NCBI RefSeq assembly: GCF_030418315.1
Contig: NZ_JAUHPV010000001.1
Coordinates: 248,001-312,000 of the forward strand
From: Demequina zhanjiangensis
GTDB taxonomy: Bacteria > Actinomycetota > Actinomycetes > Actinomycetales > Demequinaceae
Reading direction: 5' to 3'
Length of the DNA stretch: 64,000 nucleotides
Shown here: in pieces, positions 1 to 9,316 of the stretch
How positions within the stretch are numbered: the stretch's first letter is position 1
How the letters are laid out: each line of letters begins with the position of its first letter
The notes under the pieces: generated by a model
Told to the model about the DNA's origin: nothing
The model's database searches: none
What the model saw: only the letters and a program-made list of their open reading frames with translations
Position numbers and translations under genes: made by a program

Positions 1-1186
1 CGAGCTCGACGGCGACGAGATGACGAGGATCATCTGGCAGTTCATCAAGGACCGCCTGATCCACCCGTACCTCGACGTCGATCTGGAGTACTACGACCTG
101 GGCATCGAGTCGCGTGACGCGACCGACGACCAGATCACGATCGACGCGGCGAACGCCATCAAGAAGCACGGCGTCGGCGTGAAGTGCGCGACGATCACGC
201 CAGACGAGGCGCGCGTCGAGGAGTTCGGCCTCAAGCGCATGTACGTGAGCCCCAACGGCACGATCCGCAACATCCTTGGCGGCGTCGTGTTCCGCGAGCC
301 GATCATCATCTCGAACATCCCCCGCCTGGTTCCGGGCTGGACCAAGCCGATCGTGATCGGCCGTCACGCGCACGGCGACCAGTACAAGGCGACCAACTTC
401 AAGGTCCCGGGCGCGGGCAAGCTCACCGTCACCTTCACGCCCGAGGACGGCTCCGAGCCGATCGAGCACGTCGTCGCCAACTACGGCGAGGACGGCGGCG
501 TCGCGATGGGCATGTACAACTTCAACAAGTCCATCGAGGACTTCGCGCGCGCGTCCTTCGCGTACGGACTGCAGCGTGGCTACCCGGTGTACCTGTCCAC
601 CAAGAACACGATCCTCAAGGCGTACGACGGCCAGTTCAAGGACATCTTCGCCGACGTGTTCGAGAAGGAGTACAAGGCGCAGTTCGACGCTGCCGGCATC
701 ACCTACGAGCACCGCCTGATCGACGACATGGTCGCCGCAGCGATGAAGTGGGAGGGCGGCTACGTCTGGGCCTGCAAGAACTACGACGGCGACGTCCAGT
801 CGGACACGGTCGCGCAGGGCTTCGGTTCGCTCGGCCTCATGACGTCGGTGCTCATGACCCCGGACGGCAAGACCGTCGAGGCGGAGGCCGCGCACGGCAC
901 CGTGACCCGTCACTTCCGTCAGCACCAGGAGGGCAAGCCCACGTCGACCAACCCGATCGCGTCGATCTTCGCGTGGACGGGCGGTCTCAAGCACCGTGGC
1001 AAGCTCGACGGCACTCCCGAGGTCACCGGCTTCGCCGAGACGCTCGAGGACGTCATCGTCAAGTCCGTCGAGGGTGGTGCGATGACCAAGGACCTCGCGC
1101 TGCTCGTCGGTCCGGACCAGGAGTGGCAGACCACCGAGGAGTTCCTCGCCACGCTCGACCAGAATCTCGCAGCGCGCCTGGCGTAG
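1..1186 (+). CDS. icd: NADP-dependent isocitrate dehydrogenase, 5' end missing
   Basis: Oxidises isocitrate to 2-oxoglutarate and CO2 with NADP in the TCA cycle; cytoplasmic. The reading frame is open from base 2, and the first residues ([12 protein letters not shown]) are the usual start of the dimeric, eukaryote-like NADP-IDH family. Only about 15-20 N-terminal residues should be missing; some 394 of about 405 residues are visible. Substrate and cofactor motifs seen include [21 protein letters not shown] and [10 protein letters not shown]. Malate dehydrogenase follows 51 nt downstream. A TAGGCT hexamer at 1184-1189 overlaps the stop codon and could be the -10 of a separate mdh promoter. The annotated start is the window edge, not a start codon. 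Confidence 0.95.
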   Translation, partial: ELDGDEMTRIIWQFIKDRLIHPYLDVDLEYYDLGIESRDATDDQITIDAANAIKKHGVGVKCATITPDEARVEEFGLKRMYVSPNGTIRNILGGVVFREPIIISNIPRLVPGWTKPIVIGRHAHGDQYKATNFKVPGAGKLTVTFTPEDGSEPIEHVVANYGEDGGVAMGMYNFNKSIEDFARASFAYGLQRGYPVYLSTKNTILKAYDGQFKDIFADVFEKEYKAQFDAAGITYEHRLIDDMVAAAMKWEGGYVWACKNYDGDVQSDTVAQGFGSLGLMTSVLMTPDGKTVEAEAAHGTVTRHFRQHQEGKPTSTNPIASIFAWTGGLKHRGKLDGTPEVTGFAETLEDVIVKSVEGGAMTKDLALLVGPDQEWQTTEEFLATLDQNLAARLA

Positions 1187-2242
<1,056 letters not shown>

Positions 2243-2266
2243 CGCCTTCTCTTCACACCTCTTCAC

Positions 2267-2302
2267 ACGAGCGCCTCGGACCGTCAGGCCCGGGGCGCTC
2301 GT
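2267..2302 (+). terminator. Hairpin after mdh
   Basis: Perfect 9-bp stem (ACGAGCGCC at 2267-2275 with GGCGCTCGT at 2294-2302), loop of 18 nt, 25 nt after the mdh stop. There is no T tract, as is common for actinobacterial terminators. Termination is inferred from position and stem only. Confidence 0.5.
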
Positions 2303-2353
2303 GCGTGTGCGGGCATGCGCGGGCCCGGCCGCGTGGCGCGCCTGAGGTGCACC

Positions 2354-2409
2354 CTGGCATCGCAGGAGTGCCGAGACCGGGGTCGAGATCGGCACTGGTG
2401 CGATGCCAG
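2354..2409. repeat. Long interrupted inverted repeat between mdh and the ROK regulator
   Basis: Outer arms CTGGCATCGCA (2354-2364) and TGCGATGCCAG (2399-2409) pair over 11 bp. After a symmetric 3-nt interruption, GTGCCGA (2368-2374) pairs with TCGGCAC (2389-2395). The core GACC-GG-GGTC (2375-2384) can fold further. This is far more self-complementary than needed for a terminator and lies in non-coding DNA. It may be a palindromic repeat, a structured RNA or a protein-binding site; function not known. Confidence 0.6.
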
Positions 2410-2485
2410 CGCGCGTGGGCCGCGTCCGCGGCCTCGTTCTCGGTCACGGAACTGTAACGGTTCCCTCACATCTGCGACTGAGGTC

Positions 2486-2517
2486 TTGCGCAACATTCGT
2501 TAGTAACCTTTACTAAC
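2486..2517 (+). promoter_or_regulatory. Promoter and palindromic operator of the ROK/amino-sugar operon
   Basis: A perfect palindrome GTTAGTAA-CCT-TTACTAAC spans 2499-2517 and ends 4 nt before the regulator ATG. A -35-like TTGCGC (2486-2491) and a -10-like TTTACT (2509-2514), 17 nt apart, place the palindrome over the -10, so bound repressor would block RNA polymerase. Transcription would begin almost at the ATG, giving a leaderless mRNA. Autoregulation by the ROK protein is inferred; I saw no second copy of this site in the window. Confidence 0.65.
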
Positions 2518-2521
2518 AAAC

Positions 2522-3712
2522 ATGACCACGGCGGACATGACCCCCACGGGGACCCAGGCGGGCGGCGACAAGGAGGCGCGTCGCACCGCGCTCGCGTCGA
2601 TGGTCCGCCCCGGCGCCCGCGTCCGCCCCGAGCACGCTCGCCGTCACAACCGTGCGCTCGTCCTCCAGGCGCTCTACCGCGCCGAGGGCCTCAGCCGCGC
2701 CGACCTCGCACGCGAGGTCGGCCTCACCCGCGTCACCATCTCCGACCTGGTCGCCGACCTGATCTCCGAGGACCTCGTCGTCGAGCTCGGGATCCGTGCC
2801 GACTCCCGGCCAGGCAAGCCCGCGACGCTTCTCGACATCAACCGCGCCGGCTTCGCGATCCTCGCCATGGACCTGTCCAAGGACGCGGTGTTCCGCGGAG
2901 TCATCGCCGACCTCGACGGCACCGTCGTCCACCGCGAGGAGCTCGACGTCACCGGACTGACCGGGGACGCCGCCGTCGAGGCTGCCGCGTCCGTCCTGGA
3001 TCGGCTCGTCGCCGCAGCCGCGGCGCCCGTGCTCGGCGTCGGCGTCGGATCCCCGGGAATCGTCGACGCGCACGGCACCGTCCTCCGCGCCCCCAACCTC
3101 GGCTGGCAGGACCTTCCGCTCCAGAGGATCCTCGCCGAGCGCACCGGCCTTCCCGTGCTCGTGGCCAACGACGCCAACACGGCGGCGCTCGCCGAGCGCA
3201 CCTTCGGGGGAGCGGACGAGAACATGATGCTCGTCCGTGTCGGCCGAGGCGTCGGCGCCGGCCTCGTCGTCGGCGGCGCCCTCATCCACGGGGCCTCCTC
3301 CGCCGCAGGCGAGATCGGCCACGTCGTGGTCGGCACCGACGGCGGCGAGCAGTGCGCGTGCGGCAAGCACGGATGCCTCGAGACCTGGCTCGCCATCCCG
3401 AGGCTCACCGAGCGGCTCGACGCCGCCGCGGACCCCACCGCCCACGAGGCGGTGCTCGTCGAGGCGGGCGAACGCCTTGGCATCTCCCTCGCGCCCGTCG
3501 TGGGCGCGCTCGACTTGGGGGAGGTCGTGCTGAGCGGCCCCCTCGATGTGCTGGACGGACCGCTGCTGGACAGCGCCGTGCAGACGCTCCGCAACCGGAC
3601 GATGGCCAGTGTCCACGGCCACCTGTCGGTGCGGATGACCGGGCTGGGGCGCGACATCGTCGTGCTCGGCGCGGCCGTCATGGTCCTCACGGACCAGTTG
3701 GGGGTCTCGTGA
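2522..3712 (+). CDS. ROK-family transcriptional repressor
   Basis: 396 residues. An N-terminal winged helix-turn-helix (about residues 38-95; LSRADLAREVGLTRVTISDL is the recognition region) is joined to a sugar-kinase-like ROK domain. The ROK zinc motif CACGKHGCLE (CxCGxxGCxE) is intact, and the DANTAALAE segment of the sugar site is present. Such NagC/XylR-type proteins release DNA on binding a sugar or sugar phosphate. The gene follows its own palindromic operator and heads the amino-sugar operon. The likely signal is GlcNAc or a phosphorylated derivative, which is an inference from the neighbours. Confidence 0.9.
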   Translation: MTTADMTPTGTQAGGDKEARRTALASMVRPGARVRPEHARRHNRALVLQALYRAEGLSRADLAREVGLTRVTISDLVADLISEDLVVELGIRADSRPGKPATLLDINRAGFAILAMDLSKDAVFRGVIADLDGTVVHREELDVTGLTGDAAVEAAASVLDRLVAAAAAPVLGVGVGSPGIVDAHGTVLRAPNLGWQDLPLQRILAERTGLPVLVANDANTAALAERTFGGADENMMLVRVGRGVGAGLVVGGALIHGASSAAGEIGHVVVGTDGGEQCACGKHGCLETWLAIPRLTERLDAAADPTAHEAVLVEAGERLGISLAPVVGALDLGEVVLSGPLDVLDGPLLDSAVQTLRNRTMASVHGHLSVRMTGLGRDIVVLGAAVMVLTDQLGVS

Positions 3713-3729
3713 CCCCTCCATCCACGGGT

Positions 3730-3748
3730 CGTAGCCGCTTCGGCTACG
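3730..3748 (+). promoter_or_regulatory. Intercistronic hairpin before the binding-protein gene
   Basis: CGTAGCCG (3730-3737), loop CTT, CGGCTACG (3741-3748): an 8-bp stem in the 62-nt gap between the ROK gene and the binding-protein gene. It could act as a processing or RNA-stability element, allowing more binding protein than regulator. I see no separate promoter of good quality in the gap. Confidence 0.4.
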
Positions 3749-3774
3749 GACGGAACACAGAGAAGGAACAGGCA

Positions 3775-5088
3775 ATGAAGAAGACCACGCTCTCCGCGGC
3801 CGCGTTCGTGGCCGTCGGGGCCTTGGCCCTCGCCGGATGCTCGTCGGCTGACGGCGACTCCGAGCCCACGACCTCGGCGTCCGACGCCGCGCCCGTGGCT
3901 GAGGACATCACGCTCTGGCTCGCAGGCACCGACACCCCCGACACGCTCATCGACTACCTCAAGACCGAGTACACCGCGGTCAACGGCGGTGCGCTGACCG
4001 TCGAGCAGATCGGCTGGGGCGACCTCATCTCGTCGCTCACCACCGCGCTGCCCGACTCAGAGAACACGCCCGACGTGTTCGAGGTGGGCAACACGCAGGC
4101 GGCGACCTTCACCACCGTCGGCGCCTTCGCGGACCTCACCGACCACTACGAGGACCTCGGCGGCGACTCGCTGCTTCCCGGCTTCGTCGAGGCCGGCTCG
4201 ATCGGCGACCAGATCTACGCGCTGCCCTACTACTTCGGCTCGCGCGCCGTGTTCTACCGCCAGGACATCTACGAGGCTGCAGGCGTCGAGGTGCCGACCA
4301 CGCTCGCCGAGTACACCGAGGTCAACAAGGCGATGTACGACGAGGGCGTCGGCGGTGCCTACCTGGCCGGCCGCGACTGGCGTTCGGGCATCTCCTGGAT
4401 CTTCGCCAACGGCGGAGACATCGCCACCTTCGACGGCTCCACCTGGACCGCGTCGCTGTCCTCGCCCGAGTCGCTCGCCGGCATGGAGCAGTGGCAGGAG
4501 CTCTTCGAGACCGCGAACGTCGCTCAGCCGACCGACGACGACACCACCACCTACTCGGCCATCAACGACGAGTTCCTCGCGGGCACCCCCGCGTCGTCCA
4601 CCATGGCGCCCTCGTGGGCCACCTGGACGCTCGGTGACTACGACGAGGAGTCGGAGTCGTACGTGTGGAACCCCGAGACCTTCGGCGTCTACGCCCTCCC
4701 CGGCGTCGACGGCGGCACCGCCCCGGTCTTCGCCGGCGGCTCGAACATCGGCATCTCGGCGGCATCGACCCACCAGGACGGCGCGATGGACCTCATGGAG
4801 ATCCTCTTCTCCGACGAGTACCAGACCATGCTCGCCGAGAACGGCATGGGCCCGGCGAACCTGGACTTCGCCGACATCTACGCCGAGAACAGCTACTTCC
4901 CGGGCGTCAACGCGATCGCCCTCGAGGCCGCCTCCAACGCGAAGCTCACCCCCGCCGCCGCAGGCTGGGCCAGCATCGAGGAGGCCGGGATCATGGAGGA
5001 CTACTTCCAGGCCGTGGCCGAGGGAGGCGATGTCGCGACGCTCGCCGCTGAGGCCGACGCCAAGATCAACGAGCTGATCAACGGCTAG
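3775..5088 (+). CDS. ABC transporter sugar-binding lipoprotein
   Basis: 437-residue extracellular solute-binding protein of family 1 (maltose/oligosaccharide type). It has a lipoprotein signal peptide with the lipobox LALAGC, so Cys22 is the predicted lipidation site. A Ser/Thr/Asp-rich linker follows at residues 23-42. The mature part begins EDITLWLAGTDTPDTLIDYL and holds typical SBP segments such as GQYALPYY-like IYALPYYFGSRAVFYRQD. The ATG is preceded by AAGGAA. Two permease genes follow, but no ATPase gene is present, so it probably shares an MsiK-like ATPase encoded elsewhere (inference from the family). GlcNAc oligomers are the likely cargo from the downstream enzymes. Confidence 0.92.
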   Translation: MKKTTLSAAAFVAVGALALAGCSSADGDSEPTTSASDAAPVAEDITLWLAGTDTPDTLIDYLKTEYTAVNGGALTVEQIGWGDLISSLTTALPDSENTPDVFEVGNTQAATFTTVGAFADLTDHYEDLGGDSLLPGFVEAGSIGDQIYALPYYFGSRAVFYRQDIYEAAGVEVPTTLAEYTEVNKAMYDEGVGGAYLAGRDWRSGISWIFANGGDIATFDGSTWTASLSSPESLAGMEQWQELFETANVAQPTDDDTTTYSAINDEFLAGTPASSTMAPSWATWTLGDYDEESESYVWNPETFGVYALPGVDGGTAPVFAGGSNIGISAASTHQDGAMDLMEILFSDEYQTMLAENGMGPANLDFADIYAENSYFPGVNAIALEAASNAKLTPAAAGWASIEEAGIMEDYFQAVAEGGDVATLAAEADAKINELING

Positions 5089-5102
5089 CAGCACACCCCT
5101 CC

Positions 5103-5148
5103 GGGTGGCCCGGCGCGCACACCTCCTCCCGCGCGCGTCGGGCCACCC
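5103..5148 (+). promoter_or_regulatory. Strong hairpin between binding-protein and permease genes
   Basis: GGGTGGCCCG (5103-5112) pairs with CGGGCCACCC (5139-5148), and GCGCGC at 5113-5118 pairs with 5131-5136. Hairpins at this place in sugar ABC operons typically stop part of the transcripts or protect the upstream mRNA, so that binding protein exceeds permease. Role inferred from position. Confidence 0.55.
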
Positions 5149-5173
5149 AGGGACCCACTCCCGAGAGGCAGTC

Positions 5174-6154
5174 GTGACCATGACCACCCCTGCGCCCGTG
5201 GCGGATCCTGCAGGCAGCACGCCGCAGTCCGAGCCCCCGGCCGCCACCCGCCGCCCGCGTCGACCGCGGCGCACGAAGCTTCCCTACTGGCTGATCATCC
5301 CGGCCGTCAGCACGCTGCTGATCGGCCTCGGATACCCCGTCACCTGGCAGATCATCAACTCCTTCAAGGAGTACGGGCTCGCCCAGCAGTTCGGCCAGCC
5401 TGCCGAGTTCATCGGCCTGCAGAACTACGCGAGCCTTCTCACCGACACCGTCTTCTGGACCATCGCCGCGCGCTCCGTCGCGTTCATGGCGCTCACCGCG
5501 CTCATCACCATGGCGATCGGCATCGCGTTCGCGCTGCTCATGAAGGCCATCCCCACCTGGTCGCGCATCGTCCTCCAGGTCGCGATGCTGCTGGCCTGGT
5601 CCATGCCGATCGTCGCGCAGATGACGGTCGCGAACTGGCTGATCGACGACCGCAACGGCGTCTTCAACTACATGCTCAGCTGGATCCCCGGCCTCGACAT
5701 GGTGGGGCACAACTGGCTCGTCGAGCCCCTCAGCTTCTTCGGCGTCGCGATGACGATCATCGTGTGGGCCTCGGTGCCCTTCGTCGCCTTCTCCGTCTAC
5801 GCGGGTCTGACGCAGGTGTCGGACGAGGTCCTCGAGGCCGCGCAGCTCGACGGGGCGGGGCGCTTCCAGACGCTGCGGCTCATCATCATGCCGATCATCC
5901 GGCCCGTGCTCGTCATCCTGCTGCTCCTCCAGCTCATCTGGGATCTCCGCGTGTTCGCGCAGATCCAGCTGCTGCAGGACTTCGGCGCCGCAGGCGAGCG
6001 CTACGACCTGCTCGGCACCTACATCTACGGTCTCGGCATCGGCCAGGGCCAGTTCGGCATGGCCTCCGCCGCGGCGATGGTCGTGCTCGTGCTCACCCTT
6101 GCCGTCAGCTGGGGCTACGTCCGCAGCATGCTCAAGGAGGACAAGGAGTCATGA
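5174..6154 (+). CDS. ABC sugar transporter permease 1
   Basis: 326 residues, MalF-like membrane subunit. A basic, Pro-rich cytoplasmic N-terminus precedes about six membrane segments. The cytoplasmic EAA loop that contacts the ATPase reads EVLEAAQLDGAGRFQTLRLI. I chose GTG 5174 because AGAGG lies upstream; ATG 5180 is the alternative. The stop overlaps the start of the next permease gene (ATGA). Confidence 0.9.
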   Translation: MTMTTPAPVADPAGSTPQSEPPAATRRPRRPRRTKLPYWLIIPAVSTLLIGLGYPVTWQIINSFKEYGLAQQFGQPAEFIGLQNYASLLTDTVFWTIAARSVAFMALTALITMAIGIAFALLMKAIPTWSRIVLQVAMLLAWSMPIVAQMTVANWLIDDRNGVFNYMLSWIPGLDMVGHNWLVEPLSFFGVAMTIIVWASVPFVAFSVYAGLTQVSDEVLEAAQLDGAGRFQTLRLIIMPIIRPVLVILLLLQLIWDLRVFAQIQLLQDFGAAGERYDLLGTYIYGLGIGQGQFGMASAAAMVVLVLTLAVSWGYVRSMLKEDKES

Positions 6155-6987
6155 GCCGTTCCCTGCTCCGAGGCGGAGGGGCCACCCTCGCCGTCGTCCT
6201 GGCCGCCGTGTGGGCGTTCCCCGTGTACTGGATGATCAACACGTCGTTCCAGACCCCTGCGTCCATCAACCGGCTGACGCCCACGTTCTTCCCGACCAGC
6301 GGCACCCTGTCCAACTACCAGTCGGTGCTCGCGGACAACGGCTTCCTCGCCGGGCTCGGGATGTCGCTCACGGTCACCGCGATCGTGCTCGTGCTCTGTG
6401 TCATCTACGCGGTGCTCGCCTCGTTCGCGATCGCCAGGTTCCGCTTCCGCGGCCGAACGTCGTTCGTGCTCGCGGTCATCATCGTGCAGATGCTTCCCGC
6501 CGAGGCGATGTTCATCGCGCAGTACAAGATGCTCGCGTCCGTGAACCTGCTGAACTCGATCATCGGCGTGTCGGTGATCTACCTGGCGATGGTCGTCCCC
6601 TTCACCACCTGGATGCTGCGCGGCTTCGTCGCGGGCGTGCCCGTGGACCTCGAGGAGGCGGCGATGATCGACGGCTGCACCCGCATGGGCGCCTTCCGCC
6701 GCGTCACCTTCCCGCTGCTCGCTCCCGGCATCGTCGCCTCCGGCGTGTTCGCGTTCGTGCAGGTGTGGAACGAGTTCGCGCTCGCGTCGATCATCCTGAC
6801 CGAGAACGACAAGGCGACCCTGCCGCTGTGGCTGCGCGACTTCGCACAGACCTCCAACCTCGGCGTCACCGAGTGGGGCCAGGTCATGGCCGGCTCCGTG
6901 CTCGTCGCGATCCCGGTGATCATCTTCTTCATGATCGTGCAGGGACGCATGGCGCAGGGCCTCGTCGGGGGAGCGGTGAAGGGATGA
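6151..6987 (+). CDS. ABC sugar transporter permease 2
   Basis: 278 residues, MalG-like membrane subunit with six predicted membrane segments. The EAA loop is EEAAMIDGCTRMGAFRRVTF. AAGGAG lies just before the ATG inside the upstream gene. The start overlaps the previous stop by ATGA and the end overlaps the next start the same way, so translation is probably coupled through the importer and the hydrolase. Confidence 0.9.
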   Translation: MSRSLLRGGGATLAVVLAAVWAFPVYWMINTSFQTPASINRLTPTFFPTSGTLSNYQSVLADNGFLAGLGMSLTVTAIVLVLCVIYAVLASFAIARFRFRGRTSFVLAVIIVQMLPAEAMFIAQYKMLASVNLLNSIIGVSVIYLAMVVPFTTWMLRGFVAGVPVDLEEAAMIDGCTRMGAFRRVTFPLLAPGIVASGVFAFVQVWNEFALASIILTENDKATLPLWLRDFAQTSNLGVTEWGQVMAGSVLVAIPVIIFFMIVQGRMAQGLVGGAVKG

Positions 6988-8426
6988 ACGCGCTCACCGT
7001 GCTCATGCCGGGCTTCGACGGCACCACTCTGCCGTCGTGGCTCGAGCAGCGCCTCCGCGACGGGCTGGGCGGAGTGTGCCTGTTCGGCACGAACGTGTCC
7101 TCGCCCGAGCAGCTGCGCGAGCTCACGCAAGCGATCCACGCCGCCAACCCGCACGCGATCATCGCGATCGACGAGGAGGGCGGCGACGTCTCACGGCTCT
7201 ACCAGGCCGAGGGCTCGCCCTTCCCGGGCAACGCGGTGCTGGGTCGCCTCGACGACCTCGCGCTGACCGAGCGCGTGGGCGCACAGGTGGGCTGGGAGCT
7301 CAGGGCGGCCGGCGTCGACCTGACGATGGCACCCGACGTGGACGTCAACTCCAACCCCCTCAACCCCGTGATCGGGGTCCGAAGCTTCGGCGTGGACGCG
7401 GGCAAGGTCGGCGAGCATGGTGCCGCCTGGATCCGTGGAGTGCAGAGCACGGGCGTGGCCGCGTGCGCGAAGCACTTCCCGGGACACGGCGACACCGCGC
7501 AGGACAGCCACGTCTCCCTGCCGACGGTCACCGCCGATGCCGACACCGTGCGCACCCGAGAGCTCGCGCCGTTCGCGGCCGCGATCGACGCGGGCTCGGC
7601 GACGCTGATGTCCTCGCACATCCTGGTGCCGGCGCTCGACGCGACGGCGCCCACCACCTTCAGCCGTCCTATCCTGCGCGACCTGCTGCGCGACGCGATG
7701 GGCTTCGACGGGGTCGTCATCTCCGATGCCCTCGACATGGCCGGGGCGAGCGGTGGGCGTGGGATCGCCGCGGCAGCGGTGCTGGCGATCCATGGCGGCT
7801 GCGACTTCCTGTGCTTCGGCACCCGGAACAGCGACGCGCAGGTCGAGGAGATCCTCACCGCATTCGAGGAGGCCATCGCTGACGGCGAGCTCGCCGCGGA
7901 GGACCTCGAGAAGGCGGCGGAACGCGTCAGCGCGCTGGGGGCGTCCCTCGCTGCCGTGCGCGCCGGACGCCCCGTGCCGGGCGACATGGTCTCGGGCGAG
8001 GTGCCCGGGCTCGACGCCGCGCTCGCCTCCCGCGCGGTGGAGGTCTCCGACGAGGCCGTAGCCGCGTTGCGGTCCTCGCGACAGGTCGTGTGGGTGCAGC
8101 TCGAGCCGTCCGCCAACATCGCCGTCGGGGTCAGCCCGTGGGGGCCGTTCGCGGTGGGCGTGTCCCCGGTGGCCGTCCTGGGTCCCGAAGGCGACCCGGC
8201 CGACGCGCTCGCGGCCGTCCCGGAGGGCGCACTCGTGCTCGTCGTGGGCAAGGACAACCACCGTCACGCCTTCGCGCGCGCCGCCATCGATGCGTTCAGG
8301 GCGTCCGGTCCCACGATCGCGGTCGACATGGGCTGGCCCGACCCGGACGCGGGCTATGCGGACGTCTCGACCGTCGGCGCCTCGCGACTCATGGGCTCAG
8401 CGCTCGTCCAGGCGGTGACGCCATGA
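6984..8426 (+). CDS. Glycoside hydrolase family 3 beta-N-acetylhexosaminidase (NagZ-like)
   Basis: 480 residues without a signal peptide, so cytoplasmic. Expected to cut terminal beta-linked GlcNAc from imported disaccharides such as chitobiose or cell-wall fragments. NagZ signatures are present: KHFPGHG at 163-169 followed by the Asp-His general-base loop D174-S175-H176, and nucleophile Asp248 in ISDALDM. An extra C-terminal region (about 340-480) follows the barrel, as in actinobacterial two-domain members; some of those are phosphorylases, so the reaction could be phosphorolysis. ATGA overlaps on both sides place it in the operon. Confidence 0.87.
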   Translation: MNALTVLMPGFDGTTLPSWLEQRLRDGLGGVCLFGTNVSSPEQLRELTQAIHAANPHAIIAIDEEGGDVSRLYQAEGSPFPGNAVLGRLDDLALTERVGAQVGWELRAAGVDLTMAPDVDVNSNPLNPVIGVRSFGVDAGKVGEHGAAWIRGVQSTGVAACAKHFPGHGDTAQDSHVSLPTVTADADTVRTRELAPFAAAIDAGSATLMSSHILVPALDATAPTTFSRPILRDLLRDAMGFDGVVISDALDMAGASGGRGIAAAAVLAIHGGCDFLCFGTRNSDAQVEEILTAFEEAIADGELAAEDLEKAAERVSALGASLAAVRAGRPVPGDMVSGEVPGLDAALASRAVEVSDEAVAALRSSRQVVWVQLEPSANIAVGVSPWGPFAVGVSPVAVLGPEGDPADALAAVPEGALVLVVGKDNHRHAFARAAIDAFRASGPTIAVDMGWPDPDAGYADVSTVGASRLMGSALVQAVTP

Positions 8427-9316
8427 CGCTCCACGTGGGCATGGACATCGGCGGCACCAAGACCGATGCCGTCGTGGTCGACGCCGAGGGACGTGTGCTT
8501 CACAGGCACGTGCTGCCCTCCGGTCATGGGGACGACGCGGTGGTCGCGAAGGCCGTCGCTGCGGTCGCGCATGTGTGCGAGGCGGCAGGCATCGCCCCGT
8601 CCGAGGCGGCATCCATCGGCGTCGGCATCCCGGGACTCGTGCTCGACGGCGTCGTGAGCCACGCGCAGAACCTCGGCATCACCCGCCTGGACCTGGCGTC
8701 CGCGCTCGAGAAGGCGTGGGGCGTGCGTCCCGTCGTCGACAACGACGTGAACGCGGGTGCCGTGGGCGCCTGGGTCGCCGCCGACGGAGGACTTCGCTCG
8801 ATCGCGTACCTCAACCTGGGCACGGGCCTCGCCGCCGGCCTCGTCCTCGACGGCAAGGTGTGGCGCGGCGCGCGCGGCGCCGCCGGCGAGATCGGACACG
8901 TGTCCGTCGACCCGCACGGGCCTCTCGGGCCCGACGATCTGCCCGGCGGTCTCGAGACCTATGCCTCGGGCAGCGGGATCGCGCTGCAGGCGGGAGGCGA
9001 GGCGGCAACGGACGTCCTCGCGCGTGCCGATTCAGACCCCGACGCCGCCGCGATCCGCGATGGACTGTTCTACGGCGTCGCCACCGCGGTGCGCCTGCTC
9101 GTCCTGACGCTTGACGTGGAGGAGGTGATCCTCGGAGGGGGCCTCACCCGCATGGGCGAGCCGCTGCTCGAGGGCGCCCGTCGCGTCATTCGAGGATGGG
9201 AGCGCACCAGCCGCGTCCTCGCCTCCGTCGACCTGACCGCACGCATCCGCGTGCTCGACCCTGAGACCCCGGTCGCAGCCCTGGGCGCGGCCATGAGAGG
9301 AGCCGGACGTGGCTGA
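8423..9316 (+). CDS. ROK-family sugar kinase lacking the zinc cysteines
   Basis: 297 residues. Phosphorylates a hexose or amino sugar with ATP; GlcNAc kinase is the best guess because NagZ-like, NagB and NagA genes flank it. The phosphate loop MDIGGTKT is at residues 7-14, the DNDVNAGA segment carries the catalytic Asp, and EIGHVSVDPHGP and LETYASGSGI are the usual ROK blocks. The CxCGxxGCxE zinc motif that normally links those two blocks is replaced by a cysteine-free GPDDLPGG stretch. No DNA-binding domain is present. Coupled by ATGA to the hydrolase gene. Confidence 0.87.
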   Translation: MTLHVGMDIGGTKTDAVVVDAEGRVLHRHVLPSGHGDDAVVAKAVAAVAHVCEAAGIAPSEAASIGVGIPGLVLDGVVSHAQNLGITRLDLASALEKAWGVRPVVDNDVNAGAVGAWVAADGGLRSIAYLNLGTGLAAGLVLDGKVWRGARGAAGEIGHVSVDPHGPLGPDDLPGGLETYASGSGIALQAGGEAATDVLARADSDPDAAAIRDGLFYGVATAVRLLVLTLDVEEVILGGGLTRMGEPLLEGARRVIRGWERTSRVLASVDLTARIRVLDPETPVAALGAAMRGAGRG

